Assembly (NCBI RefSeq): GCF_943734655.1
Contig: NC_071354.1
Coordinates: forward strand, 35,055,347-35,119,346
Length of the DNA stretch: 64,000 nucleotides
Direction of reading: 5' to 3'
DNA from: Sabethes cyaneus
Taxonomy: Eukaryota; Arthropoda; Insecta; Diptera; Culicidae
Shown one piece after another: positions 59,591-64,000 of this stretch (position 1 is its first letter; every line of letters starts with the position of its first letter). The notes under the pieces are model-generated. The model was not told the DNA's origin and ran no database searches. It was given only the letters and a program-made list of their open reading frames with translations. The translations under genes were made by a program, and so were the position numbers.

Positions 59591-60014
59591 GTATTGCCGT
59601 CCTCTGAGGTAGTGATTGCTCGTGACGTCAAGTTTGAAGGGTCTTCTTTTCCATACGCTGCCTCGGTGGAAGATGAAGCTGAAGTTCAGTTTTTGGTTCA
59701 TTTCTCGGTCGAGCAAGAGAAAGAAGATACACAACTCTGTGATGAAATTGTTGCCGAAGAGATGAACAAGGAAATCGCAAGCAGTGAATCAGAATTAGAT
59801 AGTGAGCCATCAGACGACGCGCTCCCTTCGCAATCAAGAAGACACGCGACTCAAGAAGAAACAGTGTCAAGGGACAGCGAACCGGAGCGCAGGCTTTCCG
59901 GTAAATTGTTTGATTATTTTACAACATCGTCCAGATCGGAACAAGTGGATAGAAGCTATCAACGACGAATTGCAATCCATGAAAGAAAATAAGGTGGGGA
60001 TGGTAAATGGTTGA
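59591..60014 (+). mobile_element. Ty1/copia polyprotein scrap
   Basis: SEVVIARDVKFEGSSFPYA (59600-59655) matches the end of copia integrase. An acidic linker follows, and then, in another frame, DRNKWIEAINDELQSMKENK (59935-59995), the conserved entry into copia RT. Only this joint is preserved; no LTR is seen. Confidence 0.7.
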
Positions 60015-60402
60015 ATAATGCGCTCCAGAACCACCATGAGGTTCCACAGCCTCTTATTCAGTAACTCCTATCTCGACCTCCTCGTGGTACCATCCGGGAT
60101 ACGTTCTTTAGTGGAAATTGGACAACCGGTGGAAACTAGGGTCGTATGTGGACAGAGAAGGGAGCACTCATGCGAAGGCTGAAGTGTAAACTCTCCGCTT
60201 GCAGGGCGATTCTCTTGACTCCCAGGAACCAAAGCAGACGGTCCAAAGCCCTTAAAGGATATGGTTGTAATAGTTGTTATCCATGGCTGTTATGTAAAAA
60301 CTTGAATGGATAAACCCCTAATCCAAGGTGTGACGCGACCCGTGCTGAGGGATCAAGGTGCGATCCCAGTGTGAACTGGGAGTCCAGCAATCTTATGTAT
60401 AA
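60015..60402 (+). other. Unclassified repeat-like sequence
   Basis: Non-coding. A stretch with CAACCGGTGGAAACTAGGGT and CTCCGCTTGCAGGGCGATTC looks like retrotransposon UTR, but I cannot place it. Confidence 0.3.
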
Positions 60403-60404
60403 TA

Positions 60405-60797
60405 CCGTGGACCCCCGTTCGTTTTACCGTTTTTAATCTGAACACTTTAATTTGAACCCCGTTGGTTTGCACGGCGTGCAAATTAAAAATGGATCAAACG
60501 TCATTCTCAATATGACATTTGCTTATGCAGACAATGCACATAAACCCGATTTGTTTGTGCTGATCCAGCGTGCTTAATCTGTTTCACATTGCTTTTTCCC
60601 AACGATTATGGTAGAAATCCGATCGGAGTACGAAATATTCGCTGCTTGCAACTGAATCAAACCACCAAAACAATAATAAAGAGCCGGGCAGCCAGTTCAC
60701 ACAAGTTTCAGCATATTTAGGGTTACCAGTTGTTCAAATTAAAAACTAACCCCGTTAGTTTGCATGCGGAATCGTTCAAACAAACGGGGGTCCACTG
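60405..60797. mobile_element. TA-flanked MITE (pogo/Tigger-like), 393 bp
   Basis: Left end CCGTGGACCCCCGTTCGTTT and right end (complement) CAGTGGACCCCCGTTTGTTT, with TA at 60403-60404 and 60798-60799. Subterminal GTTTGCA motifs also repeat inverted. No transposase. Confidence 0.8.
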
Positions 60798-61050
60798 TAA
60801 TTAACTCTATAAATACCCCATATATAATATTTTCGAATTTTGCTTGGCTGAGGTGTTACAGTTAAAAAAGCAAAATAAGTTCACTGAGTACAGGACAAGC
60901 CTGCACACAAACCACCAATGCAGTCACATACTAGCAACCCTTATATTGTGATATTGTGTTTCACCTGCCCTAAACCGAAGCGATTATGATTATTCCCCGG
61001 CGCGCATATTACGAATGCCGAATCGACAATATTTAGGCTGTGAACCATTT

Positions 61051-61470
61051 CGCGAAATTTTTAACTTTTTGGTTAAAATTTGACAGTTTGAAGGTTATTT
61101 CTCCTCGAGTGGTTAAAGTCAGTTCAGAATGCGAACCATTTCATATTTGACAGATTGATAGTTGTTTTACTCAATGAGAGCATATATAAGGTGAGGATGA
61201 CGATATGTTTCTATAACAGCGAATTTATTTATTCAGTCCAGGTTGGAATTGGATGAATTTTTGGTGTTCATTTGCTCCTATTTGATAGATAAAATTTACC
61301 TCATTCCATTTCGGGTTTAATAAACCACAAATTATATGTTAAACATCCATACATTGGTGAAAAAAAATTCCATCGAACTGTCAAAACTAACCATGCTCCC
61401 GAGCAGGGTTAATTTCGAAAAATCATCAAACTGTCAAATTTTAACCAAAAAGTTAAAACTTTCGTGAAAT
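61051..61470. mobile_element. TIR element, about 420 bp
   Basis: Arms of about 41 bp at 61051-61091 and 61426-61470 share TTTTTGGTTAAAATTTGACA and AGTTTGA. Outer bases differ slightly. No ORF. Target duplication not determined. Confidence 0.65.
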
Positions 61471-61474
61471 CTTG

Positions 61475-62031
61475 TGTAATTTTTCAAATAGACCTATGTG
61501 ACAATGAGAGATTCTCTTCTTGTCTCCTCTCTTCCGCTTTTTACGGCGATACTAATGCATTTTAATATATCAGCTTTGCAGGAATCGGTTGCCGGAGTCA
61601 TTAGTTTGCTAACTGTTTTGGACATTTTCTTTTCCATGCCTTTATGTAGCCGTGAAAAGCGAAAGAGAGGAGACGCGAAGAGAATCTCTCATTGTCACAT
61701 AAACCTTTGCACGGTGCCTAACCTCAACTCTGGTTTGACGTTTTTGTGTGTTTTGTTTTGATTCCCTTTGTAACCTAATTTTATTGCTAGTGGGTTTATT
61801 ACTTGTAATTCGAAACACTTGTTTGCGGAAACCGGAAATACCGGAGTTATCCGAAGCAGGAAAATGATAACAGTTTTGTACAACATATATATTTGTCCTT
61901 TTTGCAGTTTTTTGCTTCTGGGTCTTGCGAATAAGTAATCAAAACGAACCCCACAACACTATCAAACCTGGGAGGAAAAAAACGCACTGACATCTGCGTG
62001 CAATGCTTTATAGGTCTATTTGAAAAATTAC
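61475..62031. repeat. Inverted repeat pair, probably another TIR element
   Basis: GTAATTTTTCAAATAGACCT at 61475-61494 is present inverted at 62012-62031. The MITE at 61497 sits just inside the left arm. Confidence 0.5.
61497..61699. mobile_element. TA-flanked MITE with long TIRs, 203 bp
   Basis: TGTGACAATGAGAGATTCTC begins a TIR of over 50 bp; the right arm is its complement (ends 61699). TA at 61495-61496 and 61700-61701. Probably mariner-type by its TA. Confidence 0.8.
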
Positions 62032-62141
62032 TCGAGAAATGTTAATATCGTTACTTCCTCACCCTGTGTACCTCATTGATGAGAAACGTGTGAAACGACC
62101 CTGAAAAGCAAAATAACTTTGACATGTGCTAGAATTAAGAA

Positions 62142-62825
62142 GAAGACTCGCGTCCCTTTTCATTTCGTCCAATGTAACAAATGTAAACAAATCCGGTTTA
62201 TCACAACAAATTATTGCTCTTTTTAAACTCTATGTTTTACAAAAACACCTGCCCAAATAGAACTATTTTGAGGTTAAAAAATTAGCATTATCAAAATGTC
62301 CAATGTGCACATTCGAATTACGGATGACTGACTGTTACTTCGGTCGCTCTCATCTGATGTCCAAAGTGCAAAAAAAATCAAAACAAACCCAATCTGTACA
62401 TTGGACGTTTAGCAAGTGAAAGTTTTTTTCGCATTATTTATGCATTTTAAGTGAAACAAGTGGCCTAATATTGAAAAATAGCCTCGAAAATAGTGTAGCA
62501 CGGCAACGCACGTATTTTACGGTGATCTCGCTTAATTTATGTGCAATAGCCTGGAAAAATAAAACCGTCCAAAGTACAGCATGAGATGGTAAACAGTCCA
62601 ATGTAACTTTTTCCATAATAAACCAAAACTGCTTAGTTTTAATTAGATTTTTAAAATCTCCGTTAAATATTGAATGTTATTATTCAACAACCACGTTGAG
62701 TAAATGACTGAAAATTATTTCATTTTGAAACAATTTAATGTTTAATTCGAAGAACTTCGATCCCGTTTTTCTCAATATGGTGGAATTGTTACATTGGACG
62801 AAATCAAAAGTGACGCGAGAAGAAA
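62142..62825. mobile_element. TIR element, about 0.68 kb
   Basis: GAAGACTCGCGTC with TTTCGTCCAATGTAACAA (62142-62180) is repeated inverted at 62787-62825 with three mismatches. The motif GTCCAATGTA or complement recurs at about 62311, 62398 and 62593 inside. No transposase. Confidence 0.65.
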
Positions 62826-63017
62826 GTAAAAATAAAAACACACAGTCCTGTCCCGGTAAATGATTGATTGCGATTGGCTGATTCTGCTGGATCGCTGATA
62901 GTAAGGTCCGTCTGGTCCGTCGTTAGCCTTTGGATCAACATAATCATTTAAAACACACAATATACATGATATCATGTAGACGATTCAAGGGAATTTTACA
63001 GATCTAAGCAAAACACC
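62826..63017 (+). other. TRMU upstream region
   Basis: Short unique region between the TIR element and the TRMU start, presumably containing the promoter. No motif assigned. Confidence 0.4.
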
Positions 63018-63093
63018 ATGTTCAAAAGAATAGTGGTAGGTGTTTCGGGTGGTGTGGACAGCGCCGTATCAGCCTATTTACTTAAGTCCAAAG
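63018..63093 (+). CDS. TRMU: TRMU / MTU1, exon 1
   Basis: ATG 63018 (context CACC before the ATG, a good start) encodes MFKRIVVGVSGGVDSAVSAY. SGGVDS (10-15) is the PP-loop ATP-pyrophosphatase motif of tRNA-specific 2-thiouridylases. No obvious mitochondrial presequence precedes it. It ends in phase 1 at a GTATGA donor. Confidence 0.92.
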
Positions 63094-63201
63094 GTATGAT
63101 CAGCTTCATGTGATTTTAGGCACTATTGCCTCTCGTGTTACAATATCTATTAGGGTGAGATATGTACAAATTATTCTGTATTGGTATCCATTCAAATACA
63201 G

Positions 63202-63367
63202 GTTACAATGTGTGTGGGGCATTCATGAAAAACTGGGATCTAATAGACGAATCCGGACACTGCTCGGGAGAACAAGACTGGTTAGATGCACAGAAACTAT
63301 GCCGCCAGTTGCGTATTCCGTTGAAACAAATCAACTTCGTCAAAGATTACTGGCTGGAAGTTTTTGG
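63202..63367 (+). CDS. TRMU: TRMU / MTU1, exon 2
   Basis: Acceptor AATACAG to 63201; GYNVCGAFMKNWDLID continues the fold and matches the family's GVFMKNWD signature. It ends at EVFG, phase 2, donor GTATGT (63368). Intron 1 is 108 bp, intron 2 is 67 bp. Confidence 0.92.
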
Positions 63368-63434
63368 GTATGTTTGCATTTGCATCAATCTTTTTTGCTG
63401 CTAGGTAATGCTATAAAGATAAAAAATCTTTCAG

Positions 63435-64000
63435 GAGTTTCCTTCAAGATTACAACACCGGAATAACTCCGAACCCAGATATACTCTGCAACCGGCATAT
63501 TAAATTCAATTTGTTCTACAAATACGCTTGTGAAAAAATGGGAGCGGATGCTATAGCAACCGGTCATTACGTTCGAAGTAATTTTGGTCCCTATTTGGAG
63601 AATTTCAACGATAGTGCACGAGTTCATCTATTGGCCGGTGTAGATGCAATTAAAGATCAAACGTTTTTCTTGTCACAGATTGACGCGAAAGCACTGCGTC
63701 GTACTATGTTTCCTATCGGAGGCATGACGAAGGCGGAAGTGAAACGTCTAGCACACGAGGTGGGACTGGGTTGGTTTGCCAAAAAGAAGGAAAGCATGGG
63801 AATCTGTTTTGTCGGAAAGCGAACCTTTCAGGATTTTATAGCCGAATACATTGAATCGAAGCCGGGTGATTTCGTCGACTTTGATACGGGTAAAACGGTA
63901 GGCAAACACCGCGGGGTGCACAATTGGACTGTCGGTCAAAAGGCGAAAATCGGTGGCTGTTTGCAGCCGTACTATATTTTTCAGAAAGACGTCGATAGTA
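63435..64000 (+). CDS. TRMU: TRMU / MTU1, exon 3 (runs off window)
   Basis: After CTTTCAG the frame gives SFLQDYNTGITPNPDILCNR: Cys99 in DILCN is the catalytic nucleophile position and Cys205 in MGICFVG the persulfide position (E. coli MnmA Cys102/Cys199). ADAIATGHY and DQTFFLSQI are also conserved. The enzyme puts sulfur on U34 of mitochondrial tRNAs for Lys, Glu and Gln. The frame is open to base 64000; about 269 residues are in the window and the C-terminal end is missing. Confidence 0.95.

Overview
The window looks like nuclear DNA of a dipteran insect, most likely a mosquito. The genes have GT-AG introns, one protein starts with an insect-type ZAD domain, and the rest is filled with non-LTR retrotransposons (RTE, CR1/Jockey-like, R1), a Ty3/Gypsy element, a Ty1/copia scrap, Helitrons, hAT- and piggyBac-type elements and TA-flanked MITEs. 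I find no bacterial operons, CRISPR arrays or convincing tRNA/rRNA genes. The species assignment is inference.

Host genes. (1) A giant ZAD plus C2H2 zinc-finger gene on the + strand has exons at 1782-4094, 16340-17070, 17134-18038, 18117-18254, 18332-18410 and 18576-18621. Together they encode about 1403 residues and about 23 fingers. A 12.2 kb intron cuts finger 11 in half, and the finger is restored exactly when the exons are joined. (2) A second + strand C2H2 gene has exons at 25512-26388 and 36386-38595, about 1028 residues, with a 10 kb intron full of transposons. (3) CDC45, the replication helicase factor, lies on the - strand at 58556-56826 and has one 60 bp intron. (4) The start of TRMU/MTU1, the mitochondrial tRNA 2-thiouridylase, lies on the + strand at 63018 and runs off the window end.

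Transposon layout. 83-1100 is a TA-flanked TIR element. 4385-14546 (inside intron 1) holds a 5'-inverted RTE relic, a CR1-like relic, a hAT MITE carrying an RTE insertion (both with target duplications) and a Helitron full of tandem repeats. 19.9-24.6 kb holds RTE copies in inverted orientation and a TIR element. 27.7-30.8 kb is an R1 relic broken by a MITE and a CR1-like element. 31.0-35.4 kb is two Helitrons head to tail, the second carrying helicase remnants. 39.8-48.2 kb is a nested pile of RTE, CR1-like, piggyBac-type and hAT elements. 48.4-55.2 kb is one Ty3/Gypsy provirus-like element (- strand) with identical 160 bp LTRs, interrupted by a 2 kb foldback TTAA element. 55.3-62.8 kb holds SINE, RTE and copia relics and several MITEs around CDC45.

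The two zinc-finger genes are nuclear, presumably DNA-binding regulators; CDC45 acts in replication and TRMU in mitochondrial tRNA modification. Nothing suggests the four work in one pathway. The most interesting signals are structural: modular finger duplication, phase-compatible alternative 3' exons, a possible membrane-anchored isoform by intron retention, and several unusual repeat architectures.
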